Assembly (NCBI GenBank): GCA_036940085.1
Contig: JALLBK010000163.1
Coordinates: 1 to 31,786 of the forward strand
DNA: 31,786 bases
Direction: 5' to 3'
Origin: Discostella pseudostelligera
Taxonomy: Eukaryota; Bacillariophyta; Thalassiosirophyceae; Thalassiosirales; Thalassiosiraceae
A model generated the notes under the pieces. It saw nothing but the letters and a program-made list of their open reading frames with translations. It was not told the DNA's origin and did no database searches. Every line of letters begins with the position of its first letter. Within the stretch, counting starts at the first letter, position 1. The position numbers were made by a program, and so were the translations under genes. Below, piece by piece: positions 1 through 13,220 of this stretch.

Positions 1-105
1 CTTCTATTTCTACATTCCTCTATCATCTGGGGGGATGATGATATGAAAGAGATCCATGCGATGTCAACGAGCCAGATTATGTTTAGTAACTACTGTGCTT
101 GACCC

Positions 106-4954
<4,849 letters not shown>

Positions 4955-5120
4955 GGTTGGGATTGTGCGGTGTGTTTGTGAGTGCGGTGTGTTTGGTGAG
5001 GTTTGGTGGCGAACGAGAGGTTGCCGCCATTTCTCTACGAAAGGAATTCATACGGACATTATCATTCTACCATACAACTTTTGCTTTTAAAAATGATGAT
5101 TGGCCTCTCATCTGCATGCT

Positions 5121-5192
5121 TCTCCGATAGTGAAGTGGTTATCACTCTTGACTTTGAATCAAGCATCCGGAGTTCGAGTCTCCGTCGGAGAA
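5121..5192 (+). tRNA. tRNA-Gln (anticodon TTG)
   Basis: The cloverleaf folds without mismatch. The acceptor stem is TCTCCGA with TCGGAGA, and the D stem is GTGA/TCAC around AGTGGTTA. The anticodon stem is CTTGA/TCAAG around the loop CTTTGAA, so the anticodon is TTG and decodes CAA. The T stem is CGGAG/CTCCG around TTCGAGT, and the discriminator is A. There is no intron, and CCA is not encoded, as expected for a nuclear eukaryotic tRNA. The A box (TAGTGAAGTGG) and B box (GTTCGAGTC) are intact, so RNA polymerase III transcription is expected. It sits in the upstream region shared by PRP16 and the coiled-coil/RWD gene. Confidence 0.96.
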
Positions 5193-5199
5193 AACCATA

Positions 5200-5219
5200 T
5201 TTTTTCTTTTCCTTTTTTT
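5200..5219 (+). terminator. RNA polymerase III T-run terminator of tRNA-Gln
   Basis: T-runs of 6, 4 and 7 begin 8 nt after the tRNA discriminator base. This is the expected position and composition for Pol III termination. Confidence 0.8.
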
Positions 5220-5229
5220 GACAGCCAGC

Positions 5230-5261
5230 GGCGGGAAAAGGAAAGGCAAAATTGGCGGGAA
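5230..5261. promoter_or_regulatory. Pair of E2F-like GGCGGGAA elements
   Basis: GGCGGGAA occurs at 5230-5237 and again at 5254-5261, 24 nt apart. The pair lies between the tRNA-Gln terminator and the start of the coiled-coil/RWD gene at 5426, about 280 nt upstream of the PRP16 start on the other strand. The sequence matches the TTSSCGC core bound by E2F/DP factors. Binding is inferred, not shown. Confidence 0.45.
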
Positions 5262-5425
5262 CTTGCTCAGATCGGCGATAAAATCGGCGGTCGCAACTGC
5301 AACGACAACGATCACCAGCCACACCTCGCGCCAAACCACCACCATCCATGACGAGACCATAATAATCATTGACTTCCTACACAACCACCCGACCGAATAC
5401 ATGCATCCACCTAATCGTCAACACC

Positions 5426-7231
5426 ATGTCCTCCTCCGAGCTTAACCGCCTCCGCAGCACCCTCCAAGACCTGCAATCGGTCGAACTTCCAGCCAATTAT
5501 CAACAGTTATTCATCGACAAGGAGAATGATCCCAATCATCGCAATGACGCCGCCGCCAACGCCGCCAATACCGACGCTAGTACCAATGATGTCAACCCCG
5601 AACTCCTCCACCGATACAAAACTGCCCGCAATGCCTACCTCCAACAAAAGACCATCGGATGCTTCCTATCTTCACTACAAAAATATGACCCCGCCACAAA
5701 CAAATTCCCTCTCCCACCGCAAATTGACCCTAACGAACAAATCGAATTAACACAGCGTCAAGCTACAGTATTGGAGGCAATTCAAGAAACCATGGATAAA
5801 GTTAGTGGTGAGATGGATATCGTCCAAATGACATGGAAGAAATTTGTTGAGAAACGGATGGAATTGACACAGATTGTCGAGGGGATTGAACGCGATGAAC
5901 GTAATCGACAATTGTCGCAGCGGGAGGAGGAAGGCGATGGAATGGAGCCATACAATGAAACCAGCATGGACGACGAGGAGGATGAGGAGGAAATTACAGA
6001 GGATGATGTAGCTCTCCAGGAAGAAAAATTGGAGGCATTGCAACAGCGTAAACTTAGTTTGGAGAAGCGATTGCGTCATGTCCGTTCACAGGTATTGGAT
6101 TTGGAGGATGATTGTCATCGTACCAAGCGTTTCGTGAATGAAGTTCGTGAGAAGGGTGGTCGGAAGCCATTGGTTTGGAAGACTGGGGATTCCGAAGCTA
6201 CTACTACAGCTGGAGATGATATTGACATGAACGAGAAGAATGGCGAACACATTCCAGCTGTGACGGAACAATTAGAGTTGGAAATTTCTCAGATGGAACA
6301 CAAGGCTATCGAGCTCAAGAAATCGAGTGATTTTTATGATGGTATGCGTGAACTCATGGAAGAGCTTGGGGGGGTTAAGATACTATCGTCCATCACTCTC
6401 CCATCTTCTAAGAGCGTTGGTGAGCCTACTCCCAACAACAACGACAAAGGCTTCATCCTTACATTGATGTTGCTCGGAAGTCACATTCTCGAAATCACGC
6501 TCATGCAAACACCATCAAGTCAAAAGGATGGTCTCCACATTTCCAATGCCAAGATTACCACCGCCACCACCTTTCCCATGCCAGAATCACCCAAGAACAA
6601 CGTGGGAGGCAGCACCAACGAGGAAGAGACCACCTCGCTCATGGAAACGATGCATTCCATCTCACTCTCGAATCAATCCTTCTCGAAAATCCTATCCCAA
6701 AAGCAAGCCGTGGAGGTAACCATCCCCCCACTCGATGATTTAGTCTCCTGGTCACACTCCCTCGAGAGCTCGTCGCATGGGATACGATTCATTCTACTCG
6801 AAACCATGGCTCGCATACGCACACTTGAGGCACGTGTAGTCGAATTGTCGAAGCTCCGTGAACGGTATGCCGCGCATGTGTACGATGTCGACTCGTCCTC
6901 GACATTGATGAATCATCGATATGGTGGTGGCGGCGCTGAGCAAGAGGTGGTATGTGCCATCAACGAGGGGATTACCGTGGCATTACGACTGGGGTCCGAC
7001 TGTCCTCTCGTGCCGGGCAGTGTCTACATTAGTGAGATATTCGGATTGGGTGGATGGGATGATGATAAATTGAAAACATTGAAGAGTGTGGTATTGAATA
7101 GTCGGTGCCGAGGACCTGTGGAGGTTATGCAGTGCCTAACGATGGAAATTCGAAAGAGATGTCGGGAGGAGGGTTGGGTGGTCCCGACTACTCCTACCTT
7201 GCCTCGGGGGAAGAGGAGTGTGAATCAATAA
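5426..7231 (+). CDS. Coiled-coil protein with possible C-terminal RWD-like fold (candidate kinetochore subunit)
   Basis: Single-exon gene, 601 aa. I chose ATG 5426 (ACACCATGT context, opening MSSSELNRLRS) because the frame upstream of it has no ATG. Residues ~100-240 and ~275-315 are long charged helices with heptad character, interrupted by an acidic DDEEDEEE stretch near 180. From ~315 the sequence becomes beta-rich: a GGVKILSSITL strand, then FILTLMLLGSHILEITL, then a Ser/Thr/Asn-rich linker. A final alpha/beta segment (~505-585) contains SVYISEIFGLGGW. A coiled coil followed by one or two RWD-like units is the architecture of KNL1/Spc7 and CENP-O/Mcm21 kinetochore proteins. I recognise architecture only, not a decisive motif, so function is tentative. 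A pair of E2F-like sites upstream would fit a cell-cycle gene. Confidence 0.7.
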   Translation: MSSSELNRLRSTLQDLQSVELPANYQQLFIDKENDPNHRNDAAANAANTDASTNDVNPELLHRYKTARNAYLQQKTIGCFLSSLQKYDPATNKFPLPPQIDPNEQIELTQRQATVLEAIQETMDKVSGEMDIVQMTWKKFVEKRMELTQIVEGIERDERNRQLSQREEEGDGMEPYNETSMDDEEDEEEITEDDVALQEEKLEALQQRKLSLEKRLRHVRSQVLDLEDDCHRTKRFVNEVREKGGRKPLVWKTGDSEATTTAGDDIDMNEKNGEHIPAVTEQLELEISQMEHKAIELKKSSDFYDGMRELMEELGGVKILSSITLPSSKSVGEPTPNNNDKGFILTLMLLGSHILEITLMQTPSSQKDGLHISNAKITTATTFPMPESPKNNVGGSTNEEETTSLMETMHSISLSNQSFSKILSQKQAVEVTIPPLDDLVSWSHSLESSSHGIRFILLETMARIRTLEARVVELSKLRERYAAHVYDVDSSSTLMNHRYGGGGAEQEVVCAINEGITVALRLGSDCPLVPGSVYISEIFGLGGWDDDKLKTLKSVVLNSRCRGPVEVMQCLTMEIRKRCREEGWVVPTTPTLPRGKRSVNQ

Positions 7232-7734
7232 TGAGAATTTGTTGTGAGACGGAATAGCCCATCCTGTGGAAGGATGAGCTCATGAGCATGGGATATATTC
7301 TTTTGATACTTTGCATATATTTGTTTCGATGCTGGTAAACGTAATCGAAGTATTTAGCTCCGAACTTGTCAGAGGCAATCTCTCTTCCGAACCGTAGAGA
7401 CTTCAATGCTGTAGTTCCATCTAAAATCGTTGGACACATCGAATCACTAGAAGACAAGCAAAGACGACGACGACAAACGCCAAAAGCGAAACCAAAGTCA
7501 TTTCTTACAAAGTTATCGTTGACTTTGACCCATGATGTATCGAATCATTACATCAGATGATGAATATCGAAAATGCATGTCGGCATTTCATTTTACAGTG
7601 CACTCCAGAATTCCGACACAGCAACGGAGCCGATATATGCAATGCTGCCTCGGCCTCATTCACCCAAAACATCACATGCTCGACCTGACACCGAAGAAAC
7701 AACCAATGTGAAACTCCAAGCACACAGATGATGC
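7232..7734. other. Intergenic region between convergent genes
   Basis: This is the 3' flank shared by the coiled-coil/RWD gene and the B12D-like gene. No confident gene is visible. A minus-strand open frame runs from an ATG near 7439 to 7194 and follows a splice-acceptor-like TCTTCTAG. It is discussed as a finding and is not called as a gene. Confidence 0.5.
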
Positions 7735-8369
7735 TCATTTCCAATCGCGGATAGTTTTGTTCCTAATGATAGAATGGGTGCACATGGCCAAGGTTTGGTG
7801 CCGCAAACATTAACACCAGTCAGTATGAGATCAGTTGTATTGTATTGACGAATTTCAATACACAATATTATGCACAATGTACACGTACCTCTTCAAGGGA
7901 CTGATTTGGACATCAGGTGCAGTAGTAAGAAAGTAGATGCCGAATCCAGAACAAAACACACCCGCCGCACCCAAGATGGCAATGAGAGGGTAGCTGGCCG
8001 GATCACTCAGCCAGTTGGTTTTCCTTTCGGCCCACCTCATGGATGGCGTCTGATTTGCGCAATAGAGAACAATATAGACACATCATACATCATTATGATT
8101 GGCACGCAAGAAGAAAGAAGAAGTTAGTTCGTTATACACAGATAAACAGTCCTCAGAGAGACAGAGCCAATGATCTGACAATGATCAACGAATAATACCA
8201 TCATCCACCGACACTAACAGCTACTTACCGATAAGTGAGGTAGACCGATGACCTTGATGCCATCAACTTCCGCAGCCGAGCTCGTTGGGATTGCGCCCTT
8301 GGAAAAGAAACGAGAAGAGACAATCGTCGTACTTCTCTTGGATAAGTTTCGGGCTATGAAGGAGTTCAT
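7735..8369 (-). CDS. B12D/MLRQ-like small mitochondrial membrane protein, 3 exons
   Basis: Predicted exons are 8369-8229, 8049-7889 and 7762-7735, giving 330 nt and 109 aa with GT-AG introns of 179 and 126 nt. The N-terminus (MNSFIARNLSKRSTTIVSSRFFSKG) is basic, Ser-rich and free of acidic residues, like a mitochondrial presequence. The core WLSDPASYPLIAILGAAGVF begins one hydrophobic segment, followed by APDVQISPLKR and the short exon-3 tail NKTIRDWK. This is the pattern of the B12D/NDUFA4 (MLRQ) family, small single-span proteins of the mitochondrial inner membrane associated with respiratory complexes. An in-frame ATG at 8474 would add 35 residues. I prefer 8369 because the presequence then starts the protein. 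The neighbouring aldo/keto reductase is divergent and shares the upstream region. Confidence 0.78.
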
Positions 8370-8814
8370 GGTTGCTACTATTGGCTTTGGCTTCTTTGAT
8401 CGGAAGTTGGATTGGATATAGAATATGAGATCTTTGATTGGAACAATTGGATAAACAGCATGCAGGTTGAACATGATGTTGGGATGTGTTGGGGCTGAAA
8501 GATGTTAGGATGTTCATCTTGTGAGGTCGGTGGGAGGATTTCCATATGTTTCTACTGAGAGGAATTCGTGATGTCAAGAGATCCAAAGAGATCCAAAGAT
8601 TGCCAAAACTGCGGAAGAGAAAATGGCGGGAAGAAGGATTGACGAAGATCGAAGATGGCGGTTTGCTCGGATTTGGCCCGGCGCGGCGGACGGCGGACGC
8701 TGCGGACTACTAGAGTGGCAACGAATAGTAGCGGCTTGAACCTCTTGTTGGAATTTACCTTTGACAGACCAACCCATCACCATAGATCACCATCCACCCA
8801 TCCGTGTCGGCACC
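8370..8814. promoter_or_regulatory. Shared upstream region of B12D-like and aldo/keto reductase genes, with one E2F-like site
   Basis: 445 nt between two divergent start codons. It contains an ATGGCGGGAAGAAG element (GGCGGGAA at 8625-8632) and a short direct repeat GAGATCCAAA near 8579-8598. A GC-rich GGCCCGGCGCGGCGGACGG patch lies near 8677. No gene is visible. The promoter role is inferred from gene orientation. Confidence 0.45.
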
Positions 8815-10004
8815 ATGGCGTCAAGACTACTAGCTTCATTCCTCTCTATGTGCACAGCAGCCAACGCTTATCACCTAAGCGACCGCCCCACGCTGAAATA
8901 CGGCACAGCTTGGAAGAAGGAGGCAACCGCTGACTTGGTGGAGAAGGCGGTCAAGGCAGGATTTCGCCATATCGACACTGCCTGCCAACCGCGGCATTAC
9001 AACGAAGCCGGTGTCGGCGATGGTTGGGTTGCAGCAGCCCGATCATTGAATCTCGATAGAAACGAGATTTGGATCCAATCTAAGTTTTCAGGTCTCAATG
9101 CGCACGACCCTGACAATGTACCCTACGATGTGGATGCACCGCTAGAAGACAGAGTTCGTCAATCACTCGCAAAAAGTCTTGAGAATCTAAAAACGGATTA
9201 TTTGGATAGTTGGATTATGCATGGTCCCGAGGACAATTGGGATGATCATTGGAAGGTGAGGAATTTTTCATGGGCTCTTTTGAATTACTTGAATTACGGT
9301 CATGCACAGTATTAATGTATCGTCGGTCATCGGTATGAATAATAACGCAGGTGTGGAGAACAATGGAATCCGCCATCGATGAGGGAAAGGTTCTCCAATT
9401 GGGCATTGCGAACTTTTATAGATTAGAAGATGTGCAGTGGGCATATGAACATGCAAGAATTAAACCAAAGGTTGTTCAAAATCGGTTCTATGCCGATTCG
9501 GGTCATGACGTGGAAATTCGAGCGTTCTGCAAGGATCATGACATTGAGTATCAATCGTAAGATTTTTGCTTACTCTTGAACATTTCCCCATTCTTTACCT
9601 TGTTAAAGATTCTGATACCATCGCTTGATGACGATATATTTAGGTTTTGGACGCTCACTGCCAACCCCGATGCATATCGTCATGAGGCCGCTCTTGAATT
9701 AGCAAAGCAAAAAGGATTGTCTCCAGAAGGGGTGAGTGAACTGGATTACGGATTACACATTCTCTCTTTTACGTAGCAGTATCTGATTCTCACGGCATTC
9801 TACTCTCAGCTTTTCTACGCATTTTGCATGGCATTGGGAATATCTCCTTTGGATGGGACGAAAAGCGACGAGCACATGGAAGAGGATATAAAACTGATGC
9901 ATCGAATCAGAAACGGCGAACAAATCTTTGCTAATAAGGAGGAGCTCTCAATCATAGGAAATGCGCTTGGTACAATGGAATGGAATGTGGAAGACGAGCT
10001 GTGA
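8815..10004 (+). CDS. Aldo/keto reductase, 4 exons, with N-terminal hydrophobic leader
   Basis: Predicted exons are 8815-9255, 9351-9556, 9644-9731 and 9810-10004 (930 nt, 309 aa), with GT-AG introns of 95, 87 and 78 nt and an open frame throughout. The enzyme should reduce carbonyls with NAD(P)H. The catalytic tetrad is visible: Asp54 (GFRHIDTA), Tyr62 (RHYNEAG), Lys90 (IWIQSKF) and His136 (DSWIMHGPE). GIANF (strand 6) and YQSFWTLTANP follow. The Asp-Tyr spacing is 8 rather than the usual 5, a 'CQPRHY' form that I believe marks a subfamily. The first 18 residues (MASRLLASFLSMCTAANA) look like a signal or transit leader. The C-terminus diverges from classical AKRs. Its stop lies 30 nt from the stop of the convergent RING gene. 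Confidence 0.9.
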
Positions 10005-10034
10005 TGTGCAATGGTGTATTGTTTCTCATCTATT

Positions 10035-11792
10035 TTACCTACGAGACAAATTAATGACAAAACCTTCTCTTGAACCGCGCCTGCGTTGACGTCCCTGCTG
10101 TATCTGAATCTGCTCCCGACGAAATCTTCTTTGTTCCATGCCAATCAATGTCGATCTATCCAATGTGGAAGTAAATGGATTAAGCAACTGCAATGGTGTT
10201 CCGATCAGTGTCGCGTTGTTTCCAGTGACATTCGCTATACTGATTTCATGGTTGCTTATTCCTTCTTCAGCGTTGGGAACATGTCCTTCAGCAGTTGTTG
10301 TTTCGGATGCAGCAGGAGGATCTCTTCTACCGGTTTCTATTTCTACAGGTCTTGGACTAGCAATCTCAGTTATCTGACATAATGGACATGCATTTTTCCT
10401 CGTTATCCATTGCCGCAAACAATCAACATGAAAGATGTGTATGCAGGGTAAAATGCCCACCTGCTCCCCATCTTCAATTTCAGTAAGACATATTGAACAG
10501 TCGAATACTTCTATATCGTCTTCTTCACAGTATATATTTTGCGGTAAGACTACAGGTGGTGGAGCATCTGGGCCTTGATGTGTTTCGTTGAGTGTGTGTT
10601 CTTCATCGCTGTCACTGAACGTTGTGGCAACAGTTTCTCTCGTCGTCGATCCACCGTCTCCCTTCCTTGATTTGCATTTTGTCGCCGTGCACGAAGCAGC
10701 ATCGTGATTATGATCACACTCATCACTAGTAGCATTTGATATCGCACTTATTTGTCGCATCCGACTCCTCCTCGCCCGCTCTCTCTCGGCATTAAATGCC
10801 CTCGTCTTCAAAACATATTCAACTTGTCGAGGTTGAGCGGCTCTAGTTATTATACCCATAAGCTCCGCCTGTTGTAACCACCATCGTGTTGACTCATGCC
10901 TTTGCTCCTCATCGGATATTCCTGATCTCCAACTAAGTCCACTCGGAATGCGAACACGCGGTGACCTAGCAAAAAATCGTTCAGTTCTCTGTGTCATATG
11001 TTGTGCATCACGCAACGACGCCATGATGTGCATTCTATTCCTGGTATCATTCTGTTGAGCCATGATCCTTTCCACTTGCATTTCATTCGTTCGCAATCTG
11101 GGACAAAGTATGTGAACAATGTATCCCCTAGCAAACTTTCCATTACTAGTGGCGAGGAGGAAAAGTAGAAGTGCTCCATACCACAAAAATATCGCAGGCC
11201 AAGCATTTCGAGAAAATACTACTTGGCTCTCCAACTCGAAACATCCAATCTCCAAGGCATTGTACATGACACTTTCGGTGATGTTGTTGTCGTTGAGCTT
11301 CCCAAGGTCGTGTATGTTGTCCGCCCATGGAATTCCACATGCATCCGGCACAGGCACAGACCCAAGTCTACCGTCGACGATGCAGTATGTGCGCCCAGAC
11401 TTATCACATGGACATGATCTTGCATTGTAAATTATTTTCTCCGTGATGGTGTTAGTGTTCGTAGCGACAGTCTCGTTGGAGAATAAACTACTTTCCAGCA
11501 ATCTGGCCCCTCGCAGGAACTTCTTGCTTCCACTGCCGAGGCTGTCCAATTGTGACCCTCGCTCTGATTTGCCAAGCGTTAATACTCTCCGACCGTCGTT
11601 CTCGATTGTCGAATCATTCGCCAGAGAAATTTGACCTGTGACCGGGTCATACTCGAGCGAAACTAATGGTGAGTATTGTAGTTCGCATATTTTGGCATAG
11701 TCCGCGGCATCGGTACGCAAAAGCAAAAGGAAGGCCAATAAAAGCACCAGTAGGCCACACGAGCAGCGTCGAGGTCGATCACCAGCTGTCAT
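10035..11792 (-). CDS. Membrane-anchored RING-H2 protein, probable E3 ubiquitin ligase
   Basis: Single-exon gene, 585 aa, starting at ATG 11792. Residues 1-29 form a signal peptide (GLLVLLLAFLLLLRTDAA). A Cys-containing, probably lumenal region with several N-glycosylation sequons follows. One transmembrane segment lies near 197-217 (IFLWYGALLLFLLAT). The cytosolic part carries a C3H2C3 RING: Cys432, Cys435, Cys450, His452, His455, Cys458, Cys469 and Cys472, with the classic CxxC, HxxH and CPLC spacing. The C-terminus is Arg/Gln-rich. Membrane RING-H2 proteins of this layout recruit E2 enzymes to ubiquitinate membrane or cytosolic targets. The substrate is unknown. The lumenal domain is not one I recognise, and it is not clearly a protease-associated domain. 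Confidence 0.9.
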   Translation of the reverse strand: MTAGDRPRRCSCGLLVLLLAFLLLLRTDAADYAKICELQYSPLVSLEYDPVTGQISLANDSTIENDGRRVLTLGKSERGSQLDSLGSGSKKFLRGARLLESSLFSNETVATNTNTITEKIIYNARSCPCDKSGRTYCIVDGRLGSVPVPDACGIPWADNIHDLGKLNDNNITESVMYNALEIGCFELESQVVFSRNAWPAIFLWYGALLLFLLATSNGKFARGYIVHILCPRLRTNEMQVERIMAQQNDTRNRMHIMASLRDAQHMTQRTERFFARSPRVRIPSGLSWRSGISDEEQRHESTRWWLQQAELMGIITRAAQPRQVEYVLKTRAFNAERERARRSRMRQISAISNATSDECDHNHDAASCTATKCKSRKGDGGSTTRETVATTFSDSDEEHTLNETHQGPDAPPPVVLPQNIYCEEDDIEVFDCSICLTEIEDGEQVGILPCIHIFHVDCLRQWITRKNACPLCQITEIASPRPVEIETGRRDPPAASETTTAEGHVPNAEEGISNHEISIANVTGNNATLIGTPLQLLNPFTSTLDRSTLIGMEQRRFRREQIQIQQGRQRRRGSREGFVINLSRR

Positions 11793-12318
11793 GGTCGATC
11801 GTTTAATGAACGACGGAGTGAAAAGTGGTTACCATAGGCTAGAGATCGAAGGAGGAATGGTATTGACAACCATGGCCATGGTGTCGACGAATGCATGATG
11901 CATGATGAGGGCAGCTGAACGAAGAGGGCAGCTTTTCATTGTGTCTTCAGAAGGCGGGTTGGACAAAAAATGAGGCAAGAAAATTCAAAATGAGAAAGGA
12001 GATCGTACAAATTCCTACGTTGAACAGCTTGACATCGACAAAATTCAAAAATTCAAATTTTGACACCTTCTCTCCCGCCATTTTCATCTGTGCCAAAAAT
12101 ATAGCGATTGTGTCTACGAGAATTTCAGTACTTAAAGATAGGAATTCGCCAAAGCCGGCCAAAGAACTCAACCTTCCTCTCGACAACCATCACCATCACC
12201 ATCTCCGCGAGAAGCATGTCGGTGTCGGAGACGACGACGACGACGACGACGCCGAGCCGACGATGGATGAAGATTAGATACTCCCACTCCCCAGCAGGTG
12301 ATCAATTGAATTGATATT
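11793..12318. promoter_or_regulatory. Shared upstream region of RING-H2 and SDR genes
   Basis: 526 nt between divergent starts. It holds GAATGCATGATGCATGATG repeats near 11889-11908, a CTCCCGCC element (12072-12079, one mismatch to the E2F-like motif), an AAATTCAAAATTC tract near 12040-12060, and an (ACG)7 microsatellite at 12231-12251. A short upstream ORF for the SDR gene is listed separately. The promoter function is inferred. Confidence 0.4.
12216..12314 (+). other. Upstream ORF in the SDR 5' leader (32 codons)
   Basis: An ATG in an AAGCATGTC context opens 32 codons, including seven Thr codons from the (ACG)7 repeat. It ends with TGA at 12312-12314, only 4 nt before the SDR start codon. 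If it lies in the transcript it could dampen or reinitiate translation of the SDR. Transcript extent is unknown, so this is a candidate only. I tested and rejected joining it to the SDR by splicing. Confidence 0.3.
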
Positions 12319-13131
12319 ATGCTATCCAATCAATGGGCCATAGTTACAGGTGGATCTAGCGGCATCGGTGCGGCAATTATCGAGCGCCTCATTCAGCGAG
12401 AGCAGAATCTGTGTTGTCTCGCCATCGGTCGAAGATCGCCACAACACTTTGTCTCCAGTGGTGCCGAAACGGACCGCATTCACAAGGTGTCTGCCGACAT
12501 TAGTACTCCGGAGGGTATTTCTGCCATATTATCAGCCTTACCAGAAGATGCTTGTGTCAAATATCTCATCCATAATGCTGGTGTGCTCGGACCCATTGCA
12601 CCTCTGTCGGAGATTGACAGATCCACTTGGAATCAGGTAGTTGAGACAAATATCAGCGCCCCACTTTTTCTGACACAAGCGCTGACCCCCCAGCTAAAGC
12701 GGTGTGCAGGTAGTGACAATAGTTCTGGAACAAAAGCACGAGTGTTACATATCAGCTCGGGCGCAGCTCATAATCCATACGTCGGTTGGGGCCCCTATTG
12801 CGTAACGAAGGCAGGATTGCATATGATGTATCGTTGTCTGTCAATGGAATTATCACCCCACGGAATATTAGTTGGATCAGTGAGACCTGGAATTGTGGAT
12901 ACCGATATGCAGGCTGAAATTCGAGGATATGATGGAGATCCCGCCCACTTCCCGACACACACCAAGTTTCGAACACTCCACGAGGCTGGTCGATTAGAAC
13001 GACCGGAAAATGTTGCGGCGTACATCCATTGGTTGCTTTCGGAAATATGCGATGACGAATTCTATGCGGAAGAATGGGACATTCGGAATAGCGTAGACGA
13101 CGAACGATGGAATAAATATAAAAGTTCTTAA
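12319..13131 (+). CDS. Short-chain dehydrogenase/reductase, sepiapterin/benzil-reductase-like
   Basis: Single-exon gene, 270 aa, a classical SDR. The nucleotide-binding motif TGGSSGIG is at 10-17 and the NAG motif at 86-88. The catalytic residues are Ser147, Tyr160 and Lys164 (YCVTK). RPGIVDTDMQ follows the active site. The short N-terminus, IHNAGVLGP and PGIVDTDMQ resemble the yeast IRC24/benzil reductase and sepiapterin reductase branch. These are cytosolic NADPH-dependent enzymes acting on diketones or pterins. The substrate cannot be fixed from sequence. The start at 12319 is fixed because only six residues precede the first beta strand. There is no targeting sequence. Its stop is 89 nt from the convergent MEMO1 stop. 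Confidence 0.9.
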   Translation: MLSNQWAIVTGGSSGIGAAIIERLIQREQNLCCLAIGRRSPQHFVSSGAETDRIHKVSADISTPEGISAILSALPEDACVKYLIHNAGVLGPIAPLSEIDRSTWNQVVETNISAPLFLTQALTPQLKRCAGSDNSSGTKARVLHISSGAAHNPYVGWGPYCVTKAGLHMMYRCLSMELSPHGILVGSVRPGIVDTDMQAEIRGYDGDPAHFPTHTKFRTLHEAGRLERPENVAAYIHWLLSEICDDEFYAEEWDIRNSVDDERWNKYKSS

Positions 13132-13220
13132 TATGCACTTTATTCTCCGTAATTCTACATCGGATCGTTCCTACATGTTCCTACAATATGAATGAAAAAT
13201 TTCGTTCTGCGCAATCTCAA

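Noticed and set aside
1..105. A further PRP16 exon at the left edge
   Set aside because: The PRP16 frame ends at a stop at 106-108 after a family-typical C-terminus, so this is 3' flank.
5369..5425. N-terminal extension of the RWD protein from 5369
   Set aside because: It would need a TTG start codon. ATG 5426 is the first ATG in this frame and has a good context.
7553..7744. Minus-strand frame starting at 7744 as a separate small gene
   Set aside because: It begins inside the last exon of the B12D-like gene in another frame and lacks recognisable features.
12108..13131. Joining the frame at 12108-12314 to the SDR as a 5' exon
   Set aside because: The only fitting donor (CAG/GTGATC) and the next acceptor would remove the NQWAIVTG strand of the Rossmann fold. 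The SDR start at 12319 already gives a complete domain.
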